Shown: positions 17,082-30,330 of the stretch, piece by piece | How positions within the stretch are numbered: position 1 is the stretch's first letter | Layout of the letters: the number at the start of each line of letters is the position of its first letter | NCBI GenBank assembly: GCA_028583405.1 | Contig: CM053243.1 | Span: 32,229,632-32,293,631 of the forward strand | DNA: 64,000 nt | Direction: 5' to 3' | Origin: Pogonophryne albipinna | Lineage: Eukaryota; Chordata; Actinopteri; Perciformes; Artedidraconidae | Position numbers and translations under genes: made by a program | The notes under the pieces: model-generated | Databases searched by the model: none | What the model saw: the letters and a program-made list of their open reading frames with translations, nothing else | Told to the model about the DNA's origin: nothing

Positions 17082-19707
17082 GTTGCAACCCGGTATCACG
17101 GCAAGACGTGAACATGTGACGATTTACCATGCTGGGAGACGTGAAGATGTCACGATTTCGTCCCTTCAAACGTGACAGTTATACGGTATTGTTAACCCAT
17201 GTTAACCAGTGGAGAAATACCCGGAAATGCCAAGCAAATGCTACCCCGACGGTCGGTTGTTATTGTCAATATTAATATAATGATGATTTATATATTTTAA
17301 TAGTCATACTCGATTACGCCGATTTTCTTGTTGCCCCAGCTGGTCGACACCTCTTTTAGCAGAAACAAAGGCTACATTAATGTATTAAATCGATGTTAAT
17401 CAATGCGTGTGGATGTGGAATTAACGGACGTGACGTTGTGCGATTGGGTTGCCTGGCAACAGCTTCGGTTCATGTTCATTTACAAACTCTTCAACTACAA
17501 CCGTAGTTATATTTAAAAACATTTTAGAAGGCCTCACAAAATACTTTGATGTAAATTAAAATTTAAATGTGAAGGAATGTGTGTATAACAAAATACATCC
17601 GTCATAAACGAAACCGGAAACAGACTAGGCAAGATCCTCAGCTCGATAATTTGATGGTTTAGCCGCAATGCACGCTGGGATTTGGTGTTTATGCGATGTG
17701 AAATCCGTTTTTTTTTTTTTTTTAATAATATTTTATTCCGAGTGTGCTTGCTTTTCTTTTTGAAAGTCATCACATAACGGCATTGTAATACACGGTTCGG
17801 CTGCATTAATTATTACATATCTGCCGTAGATATTTATTTATAGAGCCCTGCTGAGAAGACTTCTAGACAAACAGGAAGAACTGCCGCCAAAACTGAAAAT
17901 GTGACGTGGATCATAAATATATCAGCCATTAAACAACATCTTACATTTCTTTTCACACAATACGTCTCCTTGCAGTATCAACACTAATTCGGCTGACTTT
18001 TATATTTGATCCAATTGGTAGATAGGCTGTATTTACACCATAACGGTGCACACCTGATATAAAGGGGCACCTAGTGGTTAAAGCACGTTATTGAATTTTA
18101 TTATTTGTATTATTAGATATTAATAGGATCCCTATAAAATATATTCATTACTTGTTATTCTCTACTAATAGTTAATTAAAGACTGTATATAATGACTATT
18201 TTGCACATCCCTTTCAAGATTTCAAGATTTTCTAAGGTTTATTGACATATCATATACACAACTACGGTGTAGTTATGCAATGAATGAAAAACTTGGGTCG
18301 CAGGTTCCTCAACAGTGCATTACAATACATCTATCAATATGTGTGTATACCTCCACCATTAAACTGTCATATTCTGCACATTTCTTATACTATCTACATA
18401 CATCTTAGAGTATAATGCATATGTATAATATCAGTTAAAATAAGTGCTTCAACATAGTTAACATTGCAGGAAAGCAATATATTAGACGTTAAGTACTTTG
18501 TGAGGCTTAATATTCATCGGTAGATAGATACAAATGTCACTGTGTGTGCTGTGTGCTCTGCATGTGTGACCATTAAAGAGGGTTTCATCCCTCCATATTC
18601 TTCTTCTATATCCCCAAAGCTTTTTTCTTATTCAAAAGAAGACCTTAACCTAAAGTATTCTTTAATGTTTAAATTAAGCCTTATTAGTTTGTCTGCTTTG
18701 CACATCCTCCTATTAATATCTGATAATAAAAATAATAAAATTCAATAACGTGCTTTAACCACCAGGTGTCCCTTTCTATCAGCTGTGCACCGTTATGGTG
18801 TAAATACGGCCTATCTACCAATTGGATCAAATATAAAAGTCAGCCGAATTAGTGTTGATACTGCAAGGAGACGTATTGTGTGAAAAGAAAAGTAAGATGT
18901 TGTTTAATTGCTGATATATTTATGATCCACGTCACGTTTTCAGTTTTGGCGGCAGTTATTCCTGTTTGTCTAGAAGTCTTCTCAGCAGGGCTCTATAAAT
19001 AGAGAACTACGCCAGATATGTAATATTTAATGCAGCCGAACCGTGTATTACAATGCCGTTATGTGATGACTTTCAAAGAGAAAAGCAAGCACACTCGGAA
19101 TAAAGTATTACTTTATTTTTTTTTAAATGTTTTCGGATTTCACATCGCATAAACACCAAATCCCAGCGTGCATTGCGGCTAAACCACCCAATCATCGAGC
19201 TGAGGATCTTGCCTACGTCTGTTTCCGGTTTAGTTTATGACGGATGTATTTTGTTATACACACATTCCTTCACATTTAAATTTACATCAAAGTATTTCGT
19301 GAGGACTTCTAACATGTTTTTAAATATAACTACGGTTGTAGTTGAAGAGTTTGTAAATTAACCGAAGCTGTTGCCTGGCAACGCAATCACACAACGTCAC
19401 GTCCGTTAATTCCACATCCACACGCATGGATTAACATCGATTTAATACATTAATGTAGCCTTTGTTTCTGCTAAAAGAGGTGTCGACCAGCTGGGGCAAC
19501 AAGAAAATCGGCGTAATCGAGTGTGACTATTAAAAAATAAATCATCATGTAGCATTTGCTTGGCATTTCCGGGTATTTCTCCACTGGTTAACATGGGTTA
19601 ACAATACCGTGTAACTGTCACGTTTGAAGGGACTAAATCGTGACATCTTCACGTCTCTCAGCATGGTAAATCGTCACATGTTCACGTCTTGCCGTGATAC
19701 CGGGTTG
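17082..19707. mobile_element. Large fold-back transposable element
   Basis: A left arm of about 1 kb (17086-18129) is repeated in inverse orientation at 18707-19707, with a spacer of about 577 bp. The outer ends read CAACCCGGTATCACGG and CCGTGATACCGGGTTG. An 8-bp direct repeat AATATAAG flanks the structure (17074-17081 and 19708-19715), with four extra bases GTTG at the left end. Short ACGTGA-type motifs recur near both termini. The arms match closely along their whole length. A 35-40-bp block near 17245-17283 is missing from the right arm. No transposase is seen. Long inverted repeats with 8-9-bp duplications occur in MULE/fold-back or hAT-derived elements; I cannot choose between them. Confidence 0.85.
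18207..18560. repeat. Retroelement-like sequence in the fold-back spacer
   Basis: The motifs 'ttctaaggtttattgacata' and 'aaaacttgggtcgcaggttc' look like the 3' region of a fish LINE/SINE in reverse orientation. It is not present in the arms, so it either was inserted in the loop or marks the original spacer. Confidence 0.3.
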
Positions 19708-19885
19708 AATATAAGTATCAGATTGATGTGTTTAAAGGTTTGTGGGATGCCAAAAGTCAGCAAAGATTTGTAGGATCGTACAACTCTGTAAAAGTTATCA
19801 CAGCATGTTGTGTTATGATAGCTGTTAGGTTAGCAGTTAGTAAAATTACGGCGTCCACATTACAAAGTAATCCACTGTCAGAGCC

Positions 19886-20100
19886 CTGCTGAAAAAACCA
19901 GCATAGACCAGCATGGTGTTGACCAGCAAAACCAGCATATGTTGTGTTTTGGTCACTTGTATGCTGGTCTATGCTGGTCACCAGCATAGACCAGCATAGA
20001 CCAGCATACTAGCATAGACCAGCATAGACCAGCATAAGTGACCAAAACACAACATATGCTGGTCTATGCTGCTGGTCAACACCATGCTGGTCTATGCTGA
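19886..20100. repeat. Palindromic CAGCATAGAC repeat
   Basis: Left half: 'accagcatagaccagcatgg', 'tgttgaccagc', 'catatgttgtgttttggtca'. Right half: the inverse of these (20037-20100). The centre is a short tandem array of AGCATAGACC. The whole can fold into one long hairpin. It is a known style of teleost miniature inverted-repeat element; no clear target duplication was identified. Confidence 0.7.
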
Positions 20101-20553
20101 GTAAAAGTAGAAGTACCAGAGTGTAGGAATACTCTGTTACAGTCTATGGTTACAAGTAAAGGTCCTGCAATCAAATGTTACTCAAGTAAAATTATAAAAG
20201 TATTGATGTCTTAATATACTTAAAGTACCAAAAGTAAAAGTATTCATTCTGCAAAACATTAACTAAACGTGTTAAATAAATGTCAAAGAGTAAAAGTACA
20301 CAATTTACCTCAGAATATAGTGGAGTAGAAGTACAAAGTAGCTAAAAAATTGAAAATGTCAAGTATCTCAATTTTTTTTCTGTACTGTCCTGTTTTTCAC
20401 TCTCACTCTGTTGCTGCCTTATCTCCTGAATTTCCCCACGGGATGAATAAAGGTCCATCTTATATGAACTTATCTTATCTTAAAGTACAAGCATCTCAAA
20501 ATAGTACTTAAGTACTTGAGTAAATGTATTTACCGGTAGTTACTTTACGCCAC
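20101..20553. mobile_element. Tol2-like miniature element, copy 2, truncated and interrupted
   Basis: It shares 'gtgtaggaatactctgtta', 'aatgttactcaagtaaaatt', 'gtggagtagaagtacaaagt' and the terminal 'tagttactttac' with the element at 11771. The 5' terminus is missing where the palindromic repeat abuts. A LINE tail is inserted at about 20372-20487. Confidence 0.7.
20372..20487 (+). mobile_element. Rex1-like LINE 3' tail insertion
   Basis: 'tttccccacgggatgaataa' and 'aggtcc' are followed by TTATCTTATCTTA, a typical Rex1/Babar-type 3' end. CAAGTATCTCAA and CAAGCATCTCAA flank it, consistent with a 12-bp target duplication with one change. It is only the extreme 3' end, so it was severely 5'-truncated on insertion. 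Confidence 0.6.
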
Positions 20554-23500
20554 TGTCCACTGATAATAATAGCTAGCCAGTATGTAATTGGCCAACGCAG
20601 GGGCTTGTATGAGGTTGTGTTGCATTGCAGAGAAACTCGAACCGGCTTCAACTTTCTTTTTTTTTGCTGGATTACCCTGCATTGTTAACTTGACCTGGCT
20701 CCAATGCTGCGTTTACAGATTGGTACATTTGGAATGAAACATAATCAAATTGGTCAGAGTGCAGCCTTAGGCACAGCAGAACTAAACACATTCAACATTT
20801 CAGTTTACAGTGTTAGCATGCTAACGTCTGCTACAATGACTGAATCATCGATTCTGTATTTTTTAAAAGCATGTTCCATATATGATAACTACCATTGAAC
20901 AGCAGAAGGCTTCAATGAATCTTTGATGGAGTTAGCTCTGTAAAGTTAGTTAGTTAAGTTGGAAAGATGGATCAAAGCAGCAGCTCTTCAAAGCTTTAGC
21001 ACTTGTCATTATAGAAATGTGAATCGGTGATCAGAGACTAAAATGTCCTCGAATGCAGTGTAGTGAGACTTGAAGGTAGAGTGAGAGCCAAATCAAAGGC
21101 TGAAGTGGCTTTTGCTGAGATTTCAGACTCAAGATTTTACACACAAAACTCAAGAGTTACAGTGTGTTAAAATTGTCCTGCAATAACAGCTTTGTTGTAG
21201 CTTAACACAACAGGAGTTATCTCAAAGAGTAAAGCAGCATTTGGTTTGCAGAGAGGAAGATAGCACATCAAAATAACCTTCTGTGATTTAGAGATTGCAT
21301 AGATGATTTTCAACCTGAGTACATCAAAGTTGAAACATTCACTTTCAGCGGCAGGGTTACATTTTAAATGTTTTTGAACACAAGAGGAAGGCCTCCTACA
21401 TAGCCATCGGACTTGGGAAAGCTATTTAATAGAGCTTGTAATCAGGCAGCTCAGTTGGAGTGTTCACGGCTCCACAGCCTCGTTTCACTCCCAAGGGGAA
21501 ACTCTAGCAAAGAGAGGATGTTAAGTCATATGGAAAGAAACCTTTGAAACCGCAAGATGTGAAGCATCGGGGGGAAACATGTTTTTCTCAGTGATATCCT
21601 GGATGCAGCAGAGCAATGTCTGCACACTCAAATGAGTATCAGTTTAAAAAAAGCACTTAAACAACTTAATTATGATGAGTAACAAACTACAGCAGTTCTA
21701 TGACCATTCAGCACTCACACATGTAATGTAGGTGTTGTTGGCTTCAGAATTCCAGAAAAGACAGACAACTTTTAAGTTTAACTATTTATTGAGAGCAAAA
21801 TATATATATATTACATGGCCAAGGACTCATCACGTCTTTGGGAATCACAGGCAGCAAAGCTGTAATCTGTAACCACCAAATCCGTCAAGAGCCTCGAACC
21901 TCGTGCGACAATACATTTTATTACACAGGGCGTTGCCCGTACATTTATGATTGGTCAAGACTAGCTGAAGAGATACCACGGTTTAGACTTGGTTCTCTTT
22001 GGTTGGTGCACAGACTCAAATAGAGTCTCTTGGCAACACGATCCTCCAATCAGCATTCGGCCGGCCTGTGGAAGTCCCTCCCTACTCTGGCACCATCACA
22101 CTAATTTGTTTTCTCTAATGTTTCTTCAGATATAGCGGAAAACCATAATGTTGCTTCCTAGCTTTGCGGGGGAGCACAGCTCCCCCGCAAAGTGAAGGCC
22201 GGTGCGATGTGCTGTTCTGACTACCTCTTTGTGTTCTCTCAGTCTCTGCACTCGACCTTACTACTTTCAATTTTGCAAGCTAAACACTTTCTCATGTAAC
22301 GTTACTTTTCCCCAGCCACATAAAATGAGCACAATAAGCTTATAATGTAATAATAAGAATCAGTCTTTCTAATGTTATATAAAAATAGACTCCACAGTGT
22401 GATGGATTTAATATCCTCAATGAGTTTATTGCATAAATCCTGCATGCAATATGCCACTTAAAAGGGCCTTGATCAGTCTGTCCGGTCTGTCCTAATATTT
22501 TGCAAACTGGCTGCAGGAATTTGCTACTATCATCCATAAGTAAGATCCGAAAATGACATGAGGAGATATAAGATCTGGCCATATAAGTTCTTCAACCCAA
22601 AACCCTGAAAACAATCAATACAAAGTACATGTCATTGCATGCTGTAGCATTAAACCTACATGTATGTAAATGTAAAATACCGAAATGATGCCAAAATCGT
22701 TTTAATGCTACACTGACTTCTATTAGGGAGAACGGTCTCTCTGTCAGTCCCACTCTGTGCCCTGAATGCCTTTTCTTGCACTCTGAAACTTTGTTGAGCG
22801 ATTCGTAGAATCTAGCAAGGGGAAATTAGTTTTAGGTTGGATATTTGACAGACATTCCCTCCAGTGGTGTCTTCATACTCAGTTTCACAGACTGTCTACT
22901 GTCAGAGGCGGTTAGCTCATCAGAGCCCTCGCTTCCTAAACACAGGATTTCACTTATAGGGATCATCAAAAAATAACTGTTTGAATGACAGGCTTAATAT
23001 TAAAAAAGAAAATATATCATATTCTTTTCAATAGAGAAAGCGACTCTAAATCCATACCAGAGACTATAACTACACTTTACAAATAAGAAACACCTATTAT
23101 TATTCTATTTCATTGGGATTCTTATTCTAGTGTCTAACTTATACAAATATTGTTTTTGAAAATTCTGCTTATTTTTTATTTAGGACTCTTGACGTTTTAA
23201 ATAGTTTCTGTATCATGTGACCCATTGTTACACATGGCAGTGTGCTACTAATACCCTGGATGAATAAAACGCAAACATATTTGTATTGGATTTTAGTGCT
23301 ACTTAAGATAATAAGATAAGATCATTTTGGATTGCTATGTCTGTGATGTTGCACTGGCCAAGATAATGATATAATTAATAATACACCCTAGGTCAGAGTA
23401 AAACAGAAAAAAGATGGGTTGAATTATTTTTATAAAAGTATAGTTTAGTATTAGTATAGTCCTTCATACCTTGATCAGGACTGAGAGCGAGAGGCTGTTG

Positions 23501-23699
23501 ATGATAGCTTCTCCGACGAGTGGTACCGAAAAGATTTTACACTTTGTGAAGTGAATTCTGTGAAGGTGGATCACACTTCCTCCATGTTTTTAAATTCATG
23601 AATACAGCGCTTGATGAGGTATTCAGAGAGCAGCAGTAAAAAGAGTTGAATTGCCTCAGGCCAAGGGCCAGATCCGGTGAATAATTAGTGCGAATGCTG
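20554..23699. other. No gene recognised; one strong GC hairpin
   Basis: Mostly AT-rich DNA with no supported coding sequence. At 21830-22200 the base composition rises and the sequence looks repeat-derived, but I could not find its ends. Confidence 0.45.
22162..22192. repeat. Perfect 14-bp GC-rich stem-loop
   Basis: CTTTGCGGGGGAGC, loop ACA, GCTCCCCCGCAAAG. It is very stable and unusual for the AT-rich surroundings. No T-run follows, so a terminator-like reading has no support. Confidence 0.85.
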
Positions 23700-24932
23700 T
23701 TTACAGCATTCCACTATAGTACTTTGAATCTTTATTCTTCCCCTTAAACTTATTTCAGCCAATACTTTGGCTCTCCATAACTTCAGATTATTTTCAGCTA
23801 CAGAAACCATTCAAATATTAAACTATTCAGCCTGTTCAGGAATCGATGGGAAACTTTCAACTTTTAAAAAATATTTTATACATTTTGAAATATTCAGCTT
23901 TTTAAACTCTTTTTTTAACATTGAAGTCAATGGGAGATGCCTTCAAATCCTGTTTTCCTATACCTTGCGCCAAATGCTACTCCTTCCACATACTTTCAGC
24001 TCGACACTTCATTCCAACTTTCAAATGATCACAAGACCTTCAGCTATTCAAAATTGATATCTTTTACACTTTTTGAGATATTGAATTTAGTTTGGAGCTT
24101 GGTAGAGAGGCCTTTTTCAGATTTTAACATTAGAGTGGATGGAGCAGCTCGTTAAGTCTAGAGTGCTTTGATCTCAAAACAGAGTGGAGCAGTGCTTGAA
24201 ATTCTCCCTCAAAAATGTTTTAAACTTGCCATAATTCCCAAACTCTACACTCCTCAGACATATTTTTTCATGAAAAACGTAGGAAAACCTCTCTTTGGTT
24301 GGAAAAAAATAAAAATAAGAAAAAATATTAAACAAAATGCCTCTTCAGGGCATGAAGTGACAAAAAGTCCAGATTTTGTTGTTCCAGATCTTTCTTCAGA
24401 GCAGAGAGAACTACACTTTAGACAAACTGCTCCCATCTCCACATTTTACACACAAAACCCCAAAAAACAACATATTTCAGTTCATTGGGGTTCCCTGATG
24501 CTCACGGTCTGGTAATTTTTTTATAAGAGCCATAGTTTTTGAACAGGTGGTAAAATTGTCAGATATAATCCCCAATGCATTCTTATGGGACTCAGTGCTG
24601 CAGTTGGTTGTCATGGTGTTGCTGGGCAGATTGGAGCCAGACACACACACCTGAGTGACATCATCCAATCAGAGCAGACACCATGGAAACCTTTGATCTC
24701 TGGGTTTACACACACAGGTGTTTGTAAACATTTAATCACTACTACTTACATTTCATATCTTTATTTAACTCATTCAGCCTAATTTCAGCTGCAGGAACCA
24801 TTCAAATATCAAACTATTCAGCCTTTTCAGCACATGATGGGAAACTTTCAACTTTTTCAAAATATGTTATACTTTTTAAAATATTCTTTTTTTAACATGG
24901 AAGTTATTGCAATGCATTTGAGCTGTAATAAT

Positions 24933-25044
<112 letters not shown>

Positions 25045-25065
25045 CGATGATGATGATGATGAATG

Positions 25066-25172
25066 ATCAAGAGAAGAGAGAGAGGGCGATCAAGAGAAGA
25101 GATAGAGAAGAGAGAGGGCGATCAAGAGAAGAGAGAGAGAAGAGAGAGGGCGATCAAGAGAAGAGAGAGAGT
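25066..25172. repeat. GATCAAGAGAAGAGAG minisatellite
   Basis: Four units beginning GATCAAGAGAAGAGA, three of them ending GAGAGGGC, with unit length varying between about 23 and 36 bp through GA expansion. Confidence 0.85.
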
Positions 25173-25829
25173 AATGTAACCTCCTAATGTATATAACTCC
25201 TATGAAAATGTTCAAAAAGTGCTCAAACTTCACGTGTGCTAACAGTCCAGCCGTGAAGACATCTACGTGAAAGTTTTGAGATTTCTTCAAATGCCGTTGC
25301 CATGGCAACACAATAACTTCAGTGAAAATGCTCGAAATGGCCCAAAACTTCACAGGTTTGGTAACGATGCAGCCATCAACACATCTAAGTGTATTATGGG
25401 ATGTCATCAAATGCCGTTGGCATGGTGACAGATAATTCACCATCAAGTTAGTTCAAAAGTTTGCAGTTCAAATATTCTGCTGCTTTCCCAAGCCTTTTTA
25501 CTTTCTTTTCTCATCTTAATACAAATTCATTCACTACTACTTACATCTGATATTTAACTCCTTCAGCCTATTTTCAGCTGCATAAACCATTCAACTATTA
25601 CATTATTCAGCTATTTCAGGACATCAAGGCTATACATGTTGTTGTTTATACCTTTTTTTAAACCTTTTCTTTTAAATATTAAGCTTTTTCTGATTTTTTT
25701 TAGCTAAAAGCAGCTACCATTCAGCTAATAACATATTCAGCTTTTTCTGCATTTTCAGCTAAATTCAGCCATAAATGTTCACAGTTTACAGCAATCGCAC
25801 GCATTTTCTGCAGGAAATGCATTTTCTAG

Positions 25830-27768
25830 TTGAAAAAGCCCTGCCAGCCTGGGTCAGGCTGTTTCCTCTGCTGGGATCAAGAGTGACACCATGTTCAGGT
25901 CGAGTGATGAAGGGTGGCTCTTTGGGATGCAGATTGTTATAGGTGTGCTGACGTTCTGTTTGATGGTAACGTTGTTAAAGGATTAGTTCATATTTTCTTT
26001 CAAATCTGTCTTAAAAACAATATTCACCTGCTTGTTTGCACATTTAAACTGTTTTTGTTCCTTATAATAACTATTTAGTGTCAACAATTATTTGCTAAAT
26101 GTATTTAAATAGCCATCATCTCCAGTGCAATACTTATTTCTGCTACTGTCATGTTCAAACATATAAACAAGATGCTGTGTTTTGTTTGTTTACTGTTAAA
26201 AGGTTAAAATTTAAAGCTGTTTTTCTTTATGCAGCTAACAGCTTCACATTTTGGACGGATAATGATAAGCATGAAGTGTGCCATGCCCTAAAAATACATT
26301 AAAAAACTAAAACGTATCTATTCTTTTAGTGGCAAAGTCTCAGTTTTTCTTCCTATCCCTCCTATGTAGCTAAACAAGAAATAATGTAGTATTCTTGAGT
26401 GTTTAAGCCTATAATAAAAAAACAATAATTTACGCATGTAAGAACAAGGATGTTTTGTCCCCCATTCCTCGTATTGAAATGGATTTTTATGAAGGATATA
26501 TTAATGGCAAGTATACGGTAAGAAACAATTACAACGACCCTCATTTCTTTCAATTTTTTATATAGGCAAGAAAACATGAACCCGTCCTTTAACAGCAAAT
26601 GCCTCCAGCAGCTAGTGTTTACGAGCAGCTCTCCTACAGGATTAATTGGCCTCGGTAAACACAATGTTAGTGAGGAAATGTCAATGATGACCTCTCTGTA
26701 TTGGTGTGTGTATGGGCTTGCAGACATACCAACTACTGCGTTTGTCATGTCATTCATACGGGTCATAATTCAGCCCTGACCTGGGTTTAATTGCTCCCTG
26801 AGCAGCCGTTTTTGTTTTAAATGCCTCTCCACCATTGCATGGCAGCACAATAACTTTTTACTCTAAGGTTTTTTAGACAACCTAGTAAAAAATGCCACCA
26901 GTGGTGCTGGAATTGCTTTCTTGAGACAAGCTAAACAACCAAGCATAGCATATGCTTCTTCACAGAATCGATCCGTGCGAAAGGATGTTACTTAAATTAG
27001 GCGTCTTGCTTGGAGACTGTTTCTAAGCACTCGAATGGTCCAATGTTTATTCATCAGCCTGGGCTCTTTGTCCGGGGGATAGGAATCAATGAATGAAAAA
27101 GAACGGGTCCATTTTCAAGAATACTCTTATTTGCTTAATTAGTTTTTCCAGCCAGGCAAACTACAACATCTTAAAAACGTTTACACTTTTATGTAATCCC
27201 TGCACCTCCTTTACTCCTTATAAGACCTGAGTAAATATTGGCTCACAAACCCCGACCTAATGAATAGTTAACATGCATGGCAAAAATCTAACTGGACCAG
27301 CATCATTTAACCCTAACCCTTATAATATACTATACAATTACAATATAGTCAAAATAATATACATTTTAATAAAAAGGGAGGAGTTTTATGTACACGTGCA
27401 GTTGAGGTTAGTTTGTAATGTAAAAAAATAGGTACAGCAAGACTAGGAATGTGATTTTTTTGAAAATGCATAAGTTTAAATCTGCTATAATATTTTTTTG
27501 TATTAACAATTGATGAAGTAACTTTGTGTAATAAGAATGGTGTGGCTTGTGTTAGATTTTCAGCATCTTTTAGCTTTGTATTTTCTGTATAAAAAACATT
27601 GTTCTCTACCTGCACAGCTACATACATCAGACGCAGAAAGAGACTAGCTAGTGAACAGCGTGGAGCTTTTATCAGTTAAAGAGACAGATATTTTTCTCAG
27701 GAATTAATGGAAACCAAAACCAGAGTTAAAGGGCCATACATTCTCACAGTCATCAGGTGGAGACCAGG
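25830..27768. other. No gene recognised
   Basis: AT-rich DNA with no supported coding sequence. Short open frames on both strands have no recognisable domains. Confidence 0.5.
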
Positions 27769-28746
27769 AAGGTTTCTAATTTCTCTAATTCCCCTCATCG
27801 ACTCCCCTCCTCGACTCCTATCCTCATGTCTGCCCACAGGAGATGCGAGCGGAGGAGTGGAGGAGGGGAACCGAGGACAGAGGAGTGGAAGCAGCAGGCG
27901 TTTAGAGAAATGAGAACTCCTCTCCTCTGAGCGGTCATTTTAAAGAGACGTCCATTAATGATGAAAGGAGGCACAGCAGCCCTCTGTCTGATGGACAGAA
28001 CTGTGTTCATATATTTACTTTTAATTCATTCACAGTGCGGTATAATGAGACAATAACAGGCTACAGATGCGGACATATACACACACATATAGTTATATAA
28101 ATATATACAATTTCAGAATCAAACAAGTATGAGAGCACTCTCATAATAACGTAACACAATCAGAGACTGGATATATCCCCCCCCCCCCCTCTCCGGTCGC
28201 TGAAATGGGGAATTGAAATTACGGGCCAAAAGTTTTATTTACAAGTATTAAAAGTAAGCATAGGACAGCAAACCAACTGAGACCCATCTGTCTACCGCAT
28301 CTACGCACTGTACAACACGCACCTACAGCTCCTAAAGCATATAATATATAGGCCTATCAGGATACAGCCGTTGTGTATTTTATTATGTGAAGCACTAAAT
28401 GGTTTTAGAAATATATCGACTCTTTGTTTGTAGATATCTACTAAACTACAAATACAGAGAGTAATGTAGGCCTGTTATACTGAGTGATGTATATTTTACA
28501 CACTGCTCTGCTTTCTGCACGGACCTCACAGCTGTTCTCACTGTAAACATGGCGTCGCGATGAAAGCAGTTAATAAAATAATATCCAGGGGATGCATGCA
28601 GAGCTGTCATTGGCTGAGATCACTGTTGCCGGAAATACATCCGCGGAGGAACCATCAGTGTATCCTCGATTATAGCTCCTCCAGAGAGCTGGAGGACCAA
28701 GGATTCAAGGAGTCGAGGAGGGGATATTAGAGAATTGAGAAACCTT
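27769..28746. mobile_element. Inverted-repeat DNA element of about 1 kb
   Basis: The left end AAGGTTTCTAATTTCTCTAA is followed by CCCCTCATCGACTCC. It is matched by the inverse of the right end, where GGAGTCGAGGAGGGG precedes TTAGAGAATTGAGAAACCTT. Pairing is imperfect (roughly four of five bases). I could not define a target duplication. The interior includes a poly-C run (28177-28189) and no transposase. Confidence 0.55.
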
Positions 28747-30061
28747 CTAAGTGTACACGGATGTTGCTCCTCATCTGCTGGATGTCTAGCAAAACTTTGC
28801 TGTTTGTCATATCAAAATGAAAGCGAAATCTCTTATTTTAATACAAAATGTGCTCTTGGACTGAAACATCAGCTCCTAGTGTGACAGTCAATATAACACT
28901 GAAGGGCATTAGACTCTATTTATTGATGGTAAAATGGTCACATATTCTCTTTAATAATGTTGCAGCAGAGAACAAAAAAGAACGAGCAGCCAAGAATGAA
29001 CCCAGCACTGAGGTCACATATTTCAGGGGAAGTGCTGCAGTAACTTTCCAAAGCCAGACCCCCTGGTGTGTATTTTCTCTCTGCCAGCCTCCAGCAGCTA
29101 GCATAGATGAGCTGTCTGGGAAGAGAGGCCAATGCAGCGCTTCTCGTCTCATCTCCTGCTAATCCGGCAGCCCCCCCACCGGCCCTCCACCACCATCCAC
29201 ACCCCGCTCAGTGATACTTTGCACTGGACAGTCCTTCCAATATATTCCACATCCCATTTCACCTCTGTCTAATTGGAAACCTGGAGTCTCTGTGTTTTTT
29301 CTATCATGATTTCCTTTTGTTCCTTTTTCCGCTCCCCTCGGTGCATGCTGTCTCTTTTTCTCTCTCCATCATCTCAATATGAGAGACAGACAGTAAACTA
29401 CCCCCTCAGTTGTCTGTGTAGCAGAGAAATGAGAGTAACCTGTGAAGCCAAGCGCGCCCTTTATATTGGTTCATCTGCATGCAAGAAGGAAGCCGGGAGA
29501 CTGGAGGCTTCATTGGAACAGATGACCGTGGGTCTATGTTTCATACATCATTATCACAAAGCCAATCTCACTCTGTCTTTTAGATCTACGCATCTACAAG
29601 CACGCACACAAACACACTTCATTTCAATCTTCATTATACACACAAAGTGAAGGAAGGACAATGTGCCATAAGGCGTTTTAGTCCAGGGACTGGTGGTAGT
29701 GCACTTAGACTAACAGCAATTACCTGATGTGCAGCAAAGACCATGTGGAGAGTCCTGGGGAAATCCATCAAAAGGCAGTAAACCCAGTGGGCCTGTAATG
29801 AACTGGTGCCCTCACTGCTTCTGTGCGGCGCAGCACATCAGTGTCTGAAGGATCCATGTATTCGTCATGACAAATGACGGACTGAGCCACGCTTGTATTT
29901 AAGACTGGCTAGTGCAGAAAGTGCATTCAGATCTGGTGGAGGTTTCTTTTTACGCTGAGTTAAGCCATTAGTTAATGTTCAAGCACTACCCTTGATTTAT
30001 ACGGATCTACTCACAGGAGGTTTTTCTCATTAAGAAGAAAGTAGATTTTTTTTTTTTACAC
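28747..30061. other. No gene recognised
   Basis: No domain-bearing ORF is present. The open frame around 29273-29650 is Ser/Cys-rich and shows no family resemblance. Confidence 0.5.
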
Positions 30062-30330
30062 TTAACCAGTTAAACCCCACGGTGGGCGGGGGCAAAACGC
30101 AACATCTTGCAAGAAACAGCATCTGAGGGCTTCTTAATATTTAACAAACTATGAATGTGTCATACCAACTTAACGGGAAGAAACTCAGCTATCAGACAAT
30201 ATTAACCGTTTTTAGCTAAACGAAACAAAAGGGTAATAACAAAGGCTCTGAATTAGCCCTGAGCGAAAAAATGCTTACGCACTTAGCACAGAACTCAAGG
30301 TAAAATACCCTTATTACTTATCGGATCTGC

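Noticed and set aside
22162..22192. Intrinsic transcription terminator
   Set aside because: There is no U-run after the stem, and such terminators are not expected in a vertebrate genome.
27301..27320. Telomere-like CCCTAACCC
   Set aside because: Only one and a half units; not an interstitial telomeric array.
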